This document shows positions 1-8,436 of a DNA stretch of 64,000 nucleotides, in pieces (positions within the stretch are counted from its first letter, which is position 1; each line of letters begins with the position of its first letter). The stretch comes from Ruminococcus sp. GTDB taxonomy: Bacteria > Bacillota > Clostridia > Oscillospirales > Ruminococcaceae. The position numbers were made by a program, and so were the translations under genes. Where the stretch lies: positions 15,758-79,757 of the forward strand of contig JAGCWY010000073.1 in assembly GCA_017961625.1 (NCBI GenBank), read 5' to 3'. The notes under the pieces were generated by a model, which was given only the letters and a program-made list of their open reading frames with translations, did not search any database and was not told the origin of the DNA.

Positions 1-98
1 ACTTCCATGACATCTTCAGCAGATGCTGTAAAAGGTGTAAGCACGATAATACTGCTTAGTGCAGCGGCAGAGCATACAAGTTTAGTTATCTTATTCAT
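1..98 (-). CDS. N-terminus of a secreted DUF4366-like conjugation-element protein (partial)
   Basis: Only the first 32 codons are in the window; the gene runs off the left edge. The visible peptide starts MNKITKLVC, has a hydrophobic core and ends in a TASA|ED signal-peptidase-like site, so the product is probably exported. I chose the ATG at 98 rather than 104 because the AAAGGA ribosome site then sits 9 nt away instead of 3. It overlaps the end of the DUF4315 gene, which implies translational coupling. In Tn1549-like elements the gene after DUF4315 usually encodes a DUF4366 protein; that name rests on gene order and the signal peptide, not on visible domain sequence. Confidence 0.55.
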   Translation of the reverse strand, partial: MNKITKLVCSAAALSSIIVLTPFTASAEDVME

Positions 99-369
99 CT
101 TCATTATTCCTTTCATATTCTGAGATTGGTTCCGAAACAGACTTCGGAGCATTTGCGGGCATGATCGCTGCAAGTTTTTCCTTCAGATCGTCTCCGCTGA
201 GACTATAGATATCAACGATCTGTAGAATACGCTGATTTTCAAGGCTTGCAATATGAGCCATTGCAGCCTTTTCCTTCTCAATGATATCAGATTTTCTGTC
301 TCTGATAGCATCAAGCTCAGCATAGGCTTTTTTCAGCTGATTTTCTGTTTTTTCAAGTCCGGCTGACAT
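91..369 (-). CDS. DUF4315 family protein of conjugative element
   Basis: A 92-aa soluble protein, mostly one charged heptad-like helix (residues 1-50, Leu/Lys/Glu/Ala rich, likely coiled coil), then a motif ILQIVDIYSLSGDDLKEKL that resembles the conserved end of DUF4315 proteins, and a short polar tail. Its biochemical role is unknown; the family is found only in Firmicute conjugative elements beside the cell-wall hydrolase and DUF4366 genes, as here. A strong AAAGGAGG ribosome site precedes the ATG. It lies 14 bp after the truncated CD1108-like gene and overlaps the next gene, so it is part of the same minus-strand operon. Confidence 0.8.
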   Translation of the reverse strand: MSAGLEKTENQLKKAYAELDAIRDRKSDIIEKEKAAMAHIASLENQRILQIVDIYSLSGDDLKEKLAAIMPANAPKSVSEPISEYERNNEDE

Positions 370-383
370 GTTTATTCCTCCTT

Positions 384-1340
384 TCAGAAAAGATCAGGCT
401 TGTTTCCTTTTGTTTGCATCATTGCAGTATAAAGGTCATATACACCTTCATTTTTTAGTTCATCTATCACAGCCTCTTCAACACTTTTGGACGTAAGACG
501 CACATTCAGAATATAATAGTCATATTCTTCTGTAACTTCAATTTCATTTCCCTCATCATCGATTTCTGTATGTTTGGTGGTCCTGACCTCATGAACTGAC
601 TCTATATCCAGATGATACATAGAATCATAGACCTGATTTATCTTATTCTGTATTCCTTCGTCATACTCAAACACCATTTCCAAAGCACTCAGGTATGACA
701 AAAGCTGATATGGATCATGCCCGATATCGTCGATATAGTAGTTATATTCATCCCAGTCAATATAATAATCAGGCATATGATCAATATAGTCACGCAGTTC
801 TTTTTCGCGATTACAAAGCTGATTATTTGAATCAATAAGGTCTTCATCTTTTGACATATATGATGTTGCAAGATATGCAGTACCGCTGTCAACAAATGAG
901 GAACTGCAGGATGTTGCGAGGGTAAAAAGCAGCATAAATACTATGATCAGTATTATTACAATGAGAATTGCTCCTTTATTTGAAGATACTGCATGGATTA
1001 TCATTTTACCAGCTTTTTCAGCAGTATCTTTAACGGCAGCAGCTGCCTTTCTCTTTTTTGAAGCATTTTTGACTTGCTGCTTTTTTCGCTGCGCTTTTTT
1101 CATTGCTTCTTTTGTAACTGTATTTGTCTTGGCAGTTTCTGCAATGTCCTTTGAAGTCTTTCTGACGGTAATCTTACAATTGCTCTGTTCTTCTTTGAAT
1201 TTAAGCTTCGATTCTTTCTTATCCGGATGTTCCTTCAGCTTCTTTACAGTAGCTTTGACTATTCTTTTACCGTTTTTCAATCCAGCTTTCACTAATTCCT
1301 CAGAAAGCTCATCATTTCCATTAAATTCAGAATCTATCAT
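384..1340 (-). CDS. CD1108-like mobile-element membrane protein, lacks C-terminal hydrolase domain
   Basis: The 318-aa product has a long Lys-rich cytoplasmic N-terminus (about residues 1-120), one membrane segment (about 123-143, AILIVIILIIVFMLLFTL), and an extracytoplasmic part rich in Tyr/Asp ending TKGNKPDLF. In CD1108-family proteins of conjugative elements this last motif is followed by an NlpC/P60 or CHAP peptidoglycan hydrolase domain, which opens the wall for the transfer channel. Here a stop codon comes directly after it, so the hydrolase is missing. Either the protein works as a membrane scaffold with a hydrolase supplied elsewhere, or the gene is truncated. Start supported by an AGGAGG site upstream. 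Confidence 0.7.
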   Translation of the reverse strand: MIDSEFNGNDELSEELVKAGLKNGKRIVKATVKKLKEHPDKKESKLKFKEEQSNCKITVRKTSKDIAETAKTNTVTKEAMKKAQRKKQQVKNASKKRKAAAAVKDTAEKAGKMIIHAVSSNKGAILIVIILIIVFMLLFTLATSCSSSFVDSGTAYLATSYMSKDEDLIDSNNQLCNREKELRDYIDHMPDYYIDWDEYNYYIDDIGHDPYQLLSYLSALEMVFEYDEGIQNKINQVYDSMYHLDIESVHEVRTTKHTEIDDEGNEIEVTEEYDYYILNVRLTSKSVEEAVIDELKNEGVYDLYTAMMQTKGNKPDLF

Positions 1341-1379
1341 TGTTTATCCTCCTTTCTTTGTTTATGTTTAGGGAAAAAC

Positions 1380-1408
1380 TTGACAAGTATAAAAATATGT
1401 GTTAGAAT
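1380..1408 (+). promoter_or_regulatory. Sigma-A promoter of the plus-strand membrane-protein gene
   Basis: TTGACA at 1380-1385, a 17-bp spacer, and TAGAAT at 1403-1408. It lies about 60 bp before the gene at 1469 and points against the surrounding conjugation operon, giving this gene its own transcript. Confidence 0.8.
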
Positions 1409-1468
1409 AATGTACCAATAAGATACTATTTTAAATAAGAATAATATTATCAGAAGGAGTAGATGTTA

Positions 1469-1906
1469 ATGATAGGATTTGTTATTGGCATTATACTGAC
1501 TATTGTTTTTTTAGTTATAGACATTGTTCTTATATGTTCCTATGCATTTTTGGCAAAGCTAACTATGATTGACAGTCTTGTTATTGGTCTTGCTGGTGGA
1601 ATCGCCCTTTATCTTTGCAACAGAGCCTTTGATGTCTCCTTTTTCAGTACAAAGGTTCATCCGGTGATATGCCTTGCAGTTGCTGTTGTACTATTTACTT
1701 TAGCGTTTCTATTACAAAAGACAACACTAGGTTTCTGGGTATTTGCAGTGATATTCTCAGTATTGTGGTCGTTTATCGCCGCTCTTACCGTTCATATACT
1801 GATAACGGAAAACATGATCGCTTTCTGGATAGTATTTGCAGTATCGTTCCTTATGAATATAAGTTCACACATAAGGTCAAGAGATGCTGAATTCAAATTA
1901 GCATAA
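1469..1906 (+). CDS. Small multi-pass membrane protein, cargo within the conjugation operon
   Basis: About 145 aa, almost entirely hydrophobic, with roughly four to five membrane segments and a short polar tail (RSRDAEFKLA). No family recognised. The start is ambiguous: ATG at 1463 and 1469 are in frame, and the AAGGAG site gives better spacing (9 nt) to 1469. It has its own consensus promoter and a terminator directly after it, and runs opposite to all other genes of the element. That marks it as an autonomously expressed insert between DUF3789 and the CD1108-like gene. A role in surface exclusion or host protection would be a guess; nothing in the sequence proves it. Confidence 0.7.
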   Translation: MIGFVIGIILTIVFLVIDIVLICSYAFLAKLTMIDSLVIGLAGGIALYLCNRAFDVSFFSTKVHPVICLAVAVVLFTLAFLLQKTTLGFWVFAVIFSVLWSFIAALTVHILITENMIAFWIVFAVSFLMNISSHIRSRDAEFKLA

Positions 1907-1916
1907 TAAATATATA

Positions 1917-1948
1917 AGCCGTACTTTGAATGCAAGTACGGCTTTTTG
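1917..1948 (+). terminator. Intrinsic terminator after the plus-strand membrane-protein gene
   Basis: Perfect 10-bp stem AGCCGTACTT / AAGTACGGCT around a 7-nt loop, followed by TTTTT on the plus strand. It ends one base before the DUF3789 stop codon and may also act on the minus-strand operon, though the U-run is on the plus side. Confidence 0.85.
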
Positions 1949-1949
1949 C

Positions 1950-2033
1950 TTATCGGCGGTGTTTAGCCTGAAATATACATAAAGTCGTTATTCCGATGAT
2001 GCCGCCAACAGCTAATCCAATAAGCCACTTCAT
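1950..2033 (-). CDS. DUF3789-like 27-aa membrane peptide
   Basis: A very short ORF encoding MKWLIGLAVGGIIG... and ending in FQAKHRR: one glycine-rich membrane helix with a basic tail. The pattern (hydrophobic helix with GGxxG, then CxFQ and a basic end) matches DUF3789 peptides that accompany VirB4 in Firmicute conjugative elements. It has a strong GGAGGTG ribosome site, and its ATG follows the VirB4 stop by one base, so it is probably translated by coupling. Function unknown; likely a small subunit of the membrane transfer complex. Confidence 0.75.
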   Translation of the reverse strand: MKWLIGLAVGGIIGITTLCIFQAKHRR

Positions 2034-2034
2034 G

Positions 2035-4419
2035 TCAATTCACCTCCGTTTCTTCCAGTCTTGTAGTCATAATCTTGTAGAGCATCGTATCCTTAGGAAA
2101 TTTATCAACGAATGGTATGATAACATTTCCATAGAATATCAGTCCTTCACCCGGACCGGAATTTGTAACGTATGAAAGCTGATGAGGAGAGATATTCAGC
2201 TGCTTTGCGAGTATCTGACGATCACCGCCTGCCTGATTGAGCATATAGATGAAATCAGAGTTTTCAAAGATGTTCTCAACTTCACGGCTCGAAAGCAGAT
2301 CCTTGACGTTCTGAGTAAGGCCAGTCGGAATACCGCCCCACTTTCTGAATCGTTTCCATATTTCTACAGAGTAAGCTGCTGTCTGTTCCTCTTTCAAAAG
2401 AAGGTGAAACTCATCGATATAATATCGGGTTGATTTGTGTTCTGTCCGGTTTACCGTAACACGATTCCATACGCAGTCCTGAACAACAAGCATTCCAAGT
2501 TTTTTCAGCTGTTTGCCGAGTTCCTTTATATCGAAGCAAATCAATCGGTTGTCCATATCAACGTTAGTACGATGATTGAAGATATTCAGTGAGCCTGTAA
2601 CGTACATTTCAAGTGCTGTTGCTATGCGTATAGCTTCCGGTTCAGGCTGACTGAGAATGAGATTATATAGGTCCTGAAGAATTGGCATTTCTGCTGTTTC
2701 AGGATCTGCGAGATATTCCCTGTAAACAAGGCGTACACAGCGGTCAATGATAGTCTTTTCGATAGGTTCAAGACCGTTTTTACCTCCTACGATCAGTTCA
2801 CACATAGATAATACAAAATCTGATTTGAGTGCGAGAGGATTTTCATCTTCCGAATAGTTGAGGTTTATATCAAGAGGATTGATATACTGTGTTGAGTTCG
2901 GAGATATCCGTATCACCTGGCCATTCAGCCTGTTTACGAGAGGGAAGTATTCTGCCTCTGGATCACATATAATAATGTCATCTTTTGTAGTCAGAAAGGC
3001 ATTTGCGATTTCTCTCTTGGCCGAGAAAGATTTACCGGTTCCGGGAGTGCCGAGGATGATGCCATTCGGATTTTTCAGCTGTTTACGGTCGCAGAGTATC
3101 ATGTTGTTTGAAAGAGCATTCAACCCGTAATAAATGGATTCACCGTCCTGAAACAGCTCCTGAGTAGTAAACGGCACAAAAATAGCCGTACTTGAAGTGG
3201 TCAGCCCTCGTTTTATCTCAATTTCGTTTATACCTATCGGGACACAAGCCATAATACCGTCTTCCTGTTGATAATCCAGACGTTTAATCTGGCAGTTGTA
3301 TTTCTGTGCAATGCCCTGTTCCTGAAAAATGATATTATCAAGCTTTCCTTTGGTATCTGCCGTGTTCATAATTAGAATAGTGACCATGAACAGGCGTTCA
3401 TTTCTGTTCTGCAGGTCATTTAGAAGAGCTTTTGCATCTTTACCGAATGTGTTTATATCGGAAGGCATAATGTCGATATCATATCCGTTGCGGAAAGCCT
3501 TTTTCTGTTCTTCCATTTTCATCTTATCAAGGTCGGTTATTTTTCTTTTGATAGTCTTTATTGCCTTATTTTGATCAATTGACTGAAGGTGAATTGAAAG
3601 GGTGATGTTATGATCAACATTCAGGAAGTCTGCAAGTATCTTATCTGACATTTCACTTGCAAGTATCTGGACAAATGATATAGCTCCTATCTGTTCTCCC
3701 ATACGGAAACTGTTTCCTTTGGAGAAATCAAATGAGGAAGGAGCTATGAAGTCCTTTACTGAAAGACCAGACTGCGGAAGCAGTTCCCATGAAAATCTGA
3801 ATTTCTCCCTACCTTTGGGATTGAAGCAGCGATGAAGAATAGCAAGACGCTCAGCCCCATTAAGAGTCTGTGCCAGTACACCCATCGTTTTGAAATTACC
3901 GATAATATCGGCTTCTATACGTTCAAGCTTTGATTTTGCTTCTTTTAAATCCTTGGCTTCTATTCCGAATGTTATGAACTTTGTCCTTACAAGGCCGTTA
4001 TTGCCCTTTGCAAGCTGATTTTTCAGCATTTCGGAATATTCACTTCGGATATCGTCGAATCCATCACCCTGGGGAGCGAGTTCTATCATTTTTTCAAATT
4101 CTTCCAGATCTGATAATTGGTTCAGGAAAGACAGCTGAACATTGATCGAGCAGTCAAAATAGTTGAGAAATTCGCAGTAACTGTCAAATATCGCTGTTTT
4201 ATCTTCGTTCTTGGCAAGCTGATAGTTGATATCAAAAAACTGTATCGTTTTTGTATAATGATTTCCATAAGTTCGGCAGATACCGTCCTTATACATCTGC
4301 TGAAACTTGATAGACTGCTGTGCGGTTACCGGCGTTTTTCCATTGCCGTCAGGACGAGCCTTTTTTACGGCTGCATCGACCATTTTTTTCTGTTTCCCTG
4401 TGAGCTTTGTTTTTATCAT
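2035..4419 (-). CDS. virB4: VirB4-type conjugal transfer ATPase
   Basis: A 794-aa cytoplasmic/peripheral ATPase that powers assembly and substrate movement of the type IV secretion channel. The N-terminal 400 residues form the divergent VirB4/TraE region. The motor domain has Walker A GTPGTGKS (457-464), a DPEAEY motif shortly after, and Walker B-like YYIDEFHLLL (about 665). Length is normal for TraE/VirB4 proteins of Tn1549-like elements. The gene overlaps the end of the PrgI gene by 71 bp, the usual arrangement (PrgI is the VirB3-like partner). No frameshift or missing motif seen. Confidence 0.95.
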   Translation of the reverse strand: MIKTKLTGKQKKMVDAAVKKARPDGNGKTPVTAQQSIKFQQMYKDGICRTYGNHYTKTIQFFDINYQLAKNEDKTAIFDSYCEFLNYFDCSINVQLSFLNQLSDLEEFEKMIELAPQGDGFDDIRSEYSEMLKNQLAKGNNGLVRTKFITFGIEAKDLKEAKSKLERIEADIIGNFKTMGVLAQTLNGAERLAILHRCFNPKGREKFRFSWELLPQSGLSVKDFIAPSSFDFSKGNSFRMGEQIGAISFVQILASEMSDKILADFLNVDHNITLSIHLQSIDQNKAIKTIKRKITDLDKMKMEEQKKAFRNGYDIDIMPSDINTFGKDAKALLNDLQNRNERLFMVTILIMNTADTKGKLDNIIFQEQGIAQKYNCQIKRLDYQQEDGIMACVPIGINEIEIKRGLTTSSTAIFVPFTTQELFQDGESIYYGLNALSNNMILCDRKQLKNPNGIILGTPGTGKSFSAKREIANAFLTTKDDIIICDPEAEYFPLVNRLNGQVIRISPNSTQYINPLDINLNYSEDENPLALKSDFVLSMCELIVGGKNGLEPIEKTIIDRCVRLVYREYLADPETAEMPILQDLYNLILSQPEPEAIRIATALEMYVTGSLNIFNHRTNVDMDNRLICFDIKELGKQLKKLGMLVVQDCVWNRVTVNRTEHKSTRYYIDEFHLLLKEEQTAAYSVEIWKRFRKWGGIPTGLTQNVKDLLSSREVENIFENSDFIYMLNQAGGDRQILAKQLNISPHQLSYVTNSGPGEGLIFYGNVIIPFVDKFPKDTMLYKIMTTRLEETEVN

Positions 4420-4777
4420 AGAAAATGTTATTTACCTCCTTTTCAAGATCATACTGTTTTTGTGCGTATTCGTAAATATTTTCAGTTCTGTAAGGCCGCT
4501 TTTTAGGCCGTATAAACCTTGATGTTATGAAGACCTTTGCCACTTTTTCAAATGACAGACCGTTTTTCTCATACATAGCCATGAGGAAAAAAGGCATGGC
4601 TATGATGATAAGAATGAGCATTGCAAGAGTATTTCCTATATGGCTTCTTGTAAGAAAATAAACGGGAACGGCAGTAAAGGCCGCTGCACTGAACCAGATA
4701 AGCTGCCGTTTAGTTAGATTGAATACGACTTTAGTCTTGACTTTATTCAAGTCTTTAGGAACCTGTACATAGGGCAT
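4349..4777 (-). CDS. PrgI family (VirB3-like) transfer protein
   Basis: 142 aa. The opening MPYVQVPKDLNKVKTKV followed by FNLTKRQLIWF is the signature of PrgI proteins. Two adjacent membrane segments (about residues 29-46 and 51-71) are followed by a cytoplasmic tail with NGLSFEKVAKVFI. In type IV secretion systems of Gram-positive elements PrgI docks VirB4 to the membrane, and its 3' end overlaps virB4 here. The start lies within the end of the preceding 53-aa ORF, so the three genes are translationally linked. Confidence 0.92.
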   Translation of the reverse strand: MPYVQVPKDLNKVKTKVVFNLTKRQLIWFSAAAFTAVPVYFLTRSHIGNTLAMLILIIIAMPFFLMAMYEKNGLSFEKVAKVFITSRFIRPKKRPYRTENIYEYAQKQYDLEKEVNNIFYDKNKAHRETEKNGRCSRKKGSS

Positions 4778-4916
4778 TTATGAAATCCTCCCTTATCTGC
4801 TTATATGCCGGACTATCCTTTGGAATATCGTCGGCAAAATGATAAATGAAGTCTGCAAGAGCTTCTTCCAGGTCTGAGCGGAGTTTCTTCATCTTTATCA
4901 TATAGTTGTCGTTCAT
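4755..4916 (-). CDS. 53-aa acidic helical protein between TrbL-like and PrgI genes
   Basis: A small ORF with an excellent GGAGG site 5 nt before its ATG. The product begins MNDNYMIKMKKLRSDLEEA and continues with ADFIYHF and a DDIPKDSPAYKQI segment: one amphipathic helix and a short C-terminal part. Similar unnamed 45-60-aa proteins sit at this place in related elements. It overlaps the start of the PrgI gene by 23 bp and follows the channel gene by 8 bp, so it belongs to the transfer operon. Function unknown; possibly a small adaptor of the ATPase complex. Confidence 0.7.
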   Translation of the reverse strand: MNDNYMIKMKKLRSDLEEALADFIYHFADDIPKDSPAYKQIREDFINALCTGS

Positions 4917-4924
4917 ATTTCCTC

Positions 4925-5794
4925 CTATCGTGCGTTGAAAATTGACTTTGATATCGAAGATGTCTTGAATAATGTCAGGCAGAGCACGATCGAGTATCCA
5001 CCTATGCGCATCAACATGCCGTGAAGATCTTTAACAGTCGTAATATCCTTAACAAGAGCAGAATAGATACCTACAAGCACCATGATGAAAAAAGCCTGAA
5101 AGGCCAGTGCCACAAGACTGCGGATATAGTTTGTTCCGATATTGCCCCATTCACGATTTGTCATAGTAGCAAATGGTATAGGTGCAACAGAACAATACAT
5201 ATAGATCTCTATCATTCTGCTTGTAAGAACAACTGTAACAAGAATTGCTATTGCTTTGACTGCGAGGCCAACCACCGCTGCTTCCAGCATCATAACTATT
5301 AATGAACCTGTGTCCATTTTGTCAAGAGTAGATCTGAAATCCAGATATATCTCATTTACATCAACGTATGTGTCATTGGTGATTGATTCAGCTGACTGAT
5401 TAACTATCCATTGACCGACATCAAATATTGCCATTGTTATCTCGAATGTGTGAGACAGGAGCATTACAGCAACACATGCTTTGAAACAGAATTTGAAAAA
5501 AATAAAGGTCTCAATGTCATGCATGTTGTTTTTTTCTGTTATTGTAGATATAAGCTCATAACATAGAACAGCAGTGATTATAAGACCGGCTATCGGTATG
5601 ATCACATTATTTGATAGATTCTGTATCATAGAAAATACACTCTTGTTCCACTGTGCAGGAGTAAGAGCCACCTCTTTGCTCACATTACCGACGGAAGCGT
5701 TTGCGTCGTCAAATATTCCTATGAACATTCCGCCACATGCATCCACAAAGAAATCGTGTATGGCATCGCCAATAGCATCTATGATTTTGTCCAT
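4925..5794 (-). CDS. TrbL/VirB6-like inner-membrane channel protein (CD0411 type)
   Basis: 289-aa polytopic membrane protein. The N-terminus is amphipathic, with an early segment naming the family (DACGGMFIGIFDDANASVG), then about five to six membrane spans between residues 55 and 280, including a long central stretch with AVVGLAVKAIAILVTVVL and a conserved SRMIEIYMYCSVAPIPFA. This matches VirB6/TrbL-type translocon proteins that line the DNA-transfer pore in Firmicute elements. The gene sits between the pilin-like Maff2 gene and the PrgI/VirB4 pair, the standard order. Confidence 0.88.
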   Translation of the reverse strand: MDKIIDAIGDAIHDFFVDACGGMFIGIFDDANASVGNVSKEVALTPAQWNKSVFSMIQNLSNNVIIPIAGLIITAVLCYELISTITEKNNMHDIETFIFFKFCFKACVAVMLLSHTFEITMAIFDVGQWIVNQSAESITNDTYVDVNEIYLDFRSTLDKMDTGSLIVMMLEAAVVGLAVKAIAILVTVVLTSRMIEIYMYCSVAPIPFATMTNREWGNIGTNYIRSLVALAFQAFFIMVLVGIYSALVKDITTVKDLHGMLMRIGGYSIVLCLTLFKTSSISKSIFNAR

Positions 5795-5830
5795 TACATA
5801 CCACCTTTCCTCTTATTTATATATATAGCA

Positions 5831-5854
5831 GAAGTCTGCCTTTCGGCAGACCTC
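5831..5854 (-). other. Stable hairpin after the Maff2 gene
   Basis: Stem GAAGTCTGCC / GGCAGACCTC around a TTTC loop (plus-strand reading), directly downstream of the Maff2 gene on the minus strand. It has no U-run, so it is more likely a transcript-stabilising or processing hairpin that raises pilin-like mRNA relative to the rest of the operon than a full terminator. Confidence 0.5.
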
Positions 5855-5875
5855 CGCAGGAGATCAAAACGGTTT

Positions 5876-6091
5876 TTAACCGAAAAGACCGTTGAGAAGC
5901 GGAACGAGAGTTGTTCCGATAAGGGCGACACCGCCGCCGGCCATGAGCTGCTTCATACCCTGAGACTTAGCACCGGGGTTATCGTTTCCGTAACCTTCGA
6001 GAAGATTGATAACTCCCCAGATACCAAGACCTGCACCGAGAGCTATAACAAGTGTCTGAAGAACGCCTACTGCTGAAGTAAAAAATCCCAT
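5876..6091 (-). CDS. Maff2 family pilin-like mobile-element protein
   Basis: 71-aa protein with two hydrophobic helices (about 5-29 and 48-67) joined by a short polar loop NPGAKSQGMKQLMAGGG, the signature of the Maff2 family. The two-helix layout resembles VirB2/TrbC-type subunits, but no long signal peptide is present. It lies between the coupling protein and the TrbL-like gene, as in other Tn1549-like elements, and a strong AAAGGAAA site precedes the ATG. Confidence 0.9.
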   Translation of the reverse strand: MGFFTSAVGVLQTLVIALGAGLGIWGVINLLEGYGNDNPGAKSQGMKQLMAGGGVALIGTTLVPLLNGLFG

Positions 6092-6157
6092 AATTAAAAT
6101 TTCCTTTCAAATTTAATGATTTTTGGCATAAAAAAGCCAGCGTGTTTACGCTGGTTC

Positions 6158-7921
6158 CTATGCGTTTTCGGTTCCACAGTCATATACTTCGACTGTGTCT
6201 GTGCTTTTGATTTTGAGATTATGAGACAGGAACTTTTCGATGCTGAAAAGGTTCTTTTCATCAGCGTCAGATGTGAGAGCGTATTTTGGATGCTTCGTAT
6301 AATCATATTTGTTACTCAGAAAAGGTCTGACGCCTCTAAGCTGCAAAATACACTTGCTTCCGTCCATAACGCTGAGTTCATCCATGCTCATAAGCTCTTT
6401 TCCCGTTTTCTGATAGTTCAGAGAGTGGGAAGTCTCTTTGCCTCTGCTTTCGCCTGTATTGTAGAGGTCAATAGTTTCCTTTCCGAGTATTTCGGAAAGA
6501 TCTTTAAGAGTGGTCTTTTCCTTTCCTCCAAGAAAAAGCGTAGTATCGCAGTTGCCGGCGATAGTATCAGCATTGTCCTTGTATATGGCTTTGAGCTGAC
6601 TCTGAGCCTGAAGAATTACACAAGCTGATATCTTACGGCTTCGTATAGTTGCGATGAGCTTCTCGAATTTGGGTATCTGACCTATATTACTGAATTCATC
6701 AAGGATACAGCGGACCGGAACAGGCAGTTTTCCACCATAATGATCGTCTGCCTTATCACAGAGAAGGTTGAAGAGCTGAGTGTACATTATGGCTACGATA
6801 AAGTTAAAGGTATCATCCGTATCGGAGATTATGACAAAAAGTGCCGTCTTTTTATCGCCTAACGTATCAAGTTCAAGCTCATCATATTCTGTGAGTTCAC
6901 GCAGTTCCTTTATATCAAACGGAGCAAGTCTTGCTCCGCAGGAAATAAGGATGCTTTTGGCAGTTTTTCCGGCAGCCAGCTTATATTTCTTATATTGCCT
7001 TACAGCAAAATGCCCCGGATCTTTGGCTTCCAGTTCATTGAAAAGGATATCGATCGGATTTGTGAAAGTCTCATCGTCCTCACGTGTTTCCGATGAATTG
7101 ATCATTTCGATAAGGGTGTTAAGGTTTTTTTCATCATCAGGTGCCTCATACCAGATATATCCGATAAGTGCCGAATAATAAAGTCGTTCTGCCTTCACCC
7201 AGAAATCCTCGCCGCTCTGCGTTCCTTCACCCTTTGTATTGGCAATTATGGTGTTTACCAGTTTCAGGATGTCTTTTTCTGAACGAATATATGCCATTGG
7301 GTTGTAATGCATAGACTTGGCGAAGTTTATGGTGTTCAGGATCTTTAAACTGTAACCTCCTTTCAGTAATGCATTTCCGACTTCATTTACAACTGTACCT
7401 TTCGGATCTGTCACAACATAGCTGCTGTGCATCTGTAAAAGATTTGGTTTGACGAAAAATCGCGTTTTACCGCTTCCAGAACCTCCGATAACAAGGACAT
7501 TCTTATTCCTTGCATATTTCGGTCCGGCTTTTGGCTGGTTGTCCATGGTCAGCTTTTCAGTTTCAGTCAGAATAATGTTATCTTCGAATTTTTCAGCCAT
7601 ATATGGCTTTATATCTTCTGCTGTGCCCCATCGTGCTGAACCATATTCAACTCCTTTACGGTATTTTTTCGCGTTTTTTCCTTTTATCCAGACGATTACC
7701 TTAACGATAACTGCTCCGGCAGCGCCGATAAGAAGATCTATTGGTTCAAAACTCGGTAACGGATCAGAGAATACCTTTCCTAAACCGTTTATACCTTCTA
7801 TGATCTTTTCACCAGTAGTCGCTCCGGGGGTAGATGTGAAGGCTTCTGAAGCCTTATTGAAGAAATAACCAAGGAACGCGAATGGCAGTATCTTTACTGT
7901 TTTCTGCTTATTGAATCTCAT
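6158..7921 (-). CDS. virD4: VirD4/TraG-type coupling protein (type IV secretion ATPase)
   Basis: 587-aa DNA-pumping ATPase that links the relaxosome to the transfer channel. Short N-terminal membrane region (hydrophobic spans near residues 8-22 and 61-78), then the TraG domain: YGSARWGT motif near 93, Walker A GGSGSGKT (146-153), TDPKGT motif, and Walker B/arginine-finger region CILDEFSNIGQIP near 400. Length and motifs are complete. The start codon overlaps the stop of the DUF3801 gene at 7921, a coupling typical of the PcfB-PcfC pair. Confidence 0.96.
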   Translation of the reverse strand: MRFNKQKTVKILPFAFLGYFFNKASEAFTSTPGATTGEKIIEGINGLGKVFSDPLPSFEPIDLLIGAAGAVIVKVIVWIKGKNAKKYRKGVEYGSARWGTAEDIKPYMAEKFEDNIILTETEKLTMDNQPKAGPKYARNKNVLVIGGSGSGKTRFFVKPNLLQMHSSYVVTDPKGTVVNEVGNALLKGGYSLKILNTINFAKSMHYNPMAYIRSEKDILKLVNTIIANTKGEGTQSGEDFWVKAERLYYSALIGYIWYEAPDDEKNLNTLIEMINSSETREDDETFTNPIDILFNELEAKDPGHFAVRQYKKYKLAAGKTAKSILISCGARLAPFDIKELRELTEYDELELDTLGDKKTALFVIISDTDDTFNFIVAIMYTQLFNLLCDKADDHYGGKLPVPVRCILDEFSNIGQIPKFEKLIATIRSRKISACVILQAQSQLKAIYKDNADTIAGNCDTTLFLGGKEKTTLKDLSEILGKETIDLYNTGESRGKETSHSLNYQKTGKELMSMDELSVMDGSKCILQLRGVRPFLSNKYDYTKHPKYALTSDADEKNLFSIEKFLSHNLKIKSTDTVEVYDCGTENA

Positions 7922-8403
7922 CAGCGTTCTGCCTCCCGCGTTCTGGTCTTTTCTCTTGTACGTTCCTTATTTTTCTGAGGTGTAAGTTCCTTAAGACGTG
8001 TAATAATTGACGTTTTTTTATTATTTTCTTTATTTGCGCTGTGACTGTTCAGGAAATCCTTGAACGCTGTAGTCATTATTTCGCTGTCCTTCGCACGGAA
8101 GAAGATAGTATACCTGGGCGGTTCCTCTGAACTGTCCTTTTTCAGCGAATAATCTATGCCGTATTTCCTTGCTGTCTTTTCAAAAGCCTTGATATTTTGA
8201 TCATTTATCTCAATATTCGTGACTGAAGCATTATCGTTTCCACGTATAAGAGCTTTTAAGGGTTGTTTTCCATGGATTATTACAGAATTATGCTTTTTCT
8301 GTAATTCAAGAAGTTTTTTTAATACTTTTACAAGAACATTCGTTGTAACCTTAGTGGACTTGAATGACAAGGCAACAATTTTCTCATTGTTGTATTCCTG
8401 CAT
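7921..8403 (-). CDS. DUF3801 / PcfB family conjugation protein
   Basis: 160-aa soluble protein opening with a conserved stretch (SFKSTKVTTNVLVKVLKKLL) and carrying the central IHGKQPLKALI segment and the FFRAKDSEIMTTAFKDFL region characteristic of DUF3801/PcfB proteins. The C-terminal 30 residues are Lys/Arg/Glu/Thr rich. In pCF10-like systems PcfB is an accessory of the relaxase and coupling protein. The gene ends in the first base of the virD4 start, implying matched expression with its partner. It is separated from the upstream HTH gene by an intrinsic terminator-like hairpin. Confidence 0.9.
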   Translation of the reverse strand: MQEYNNEKIVALSFKSTKVTTNVLVKVLKKLLELQKKHNSVIIHGKQPLKALIRGNDNASVTNIEINDQNIKAFEKTARKYGIDYSLKKDSSEEPPRYTIFFRAKDSEIMTTAFKDFLNSHSANKENNKKTSIITRLKELTPQKNKERTREKTRTREAER

Positions 8404-8436
8404 ACATACCTCCTTTCTGCATCAGGGTACAAAAAT

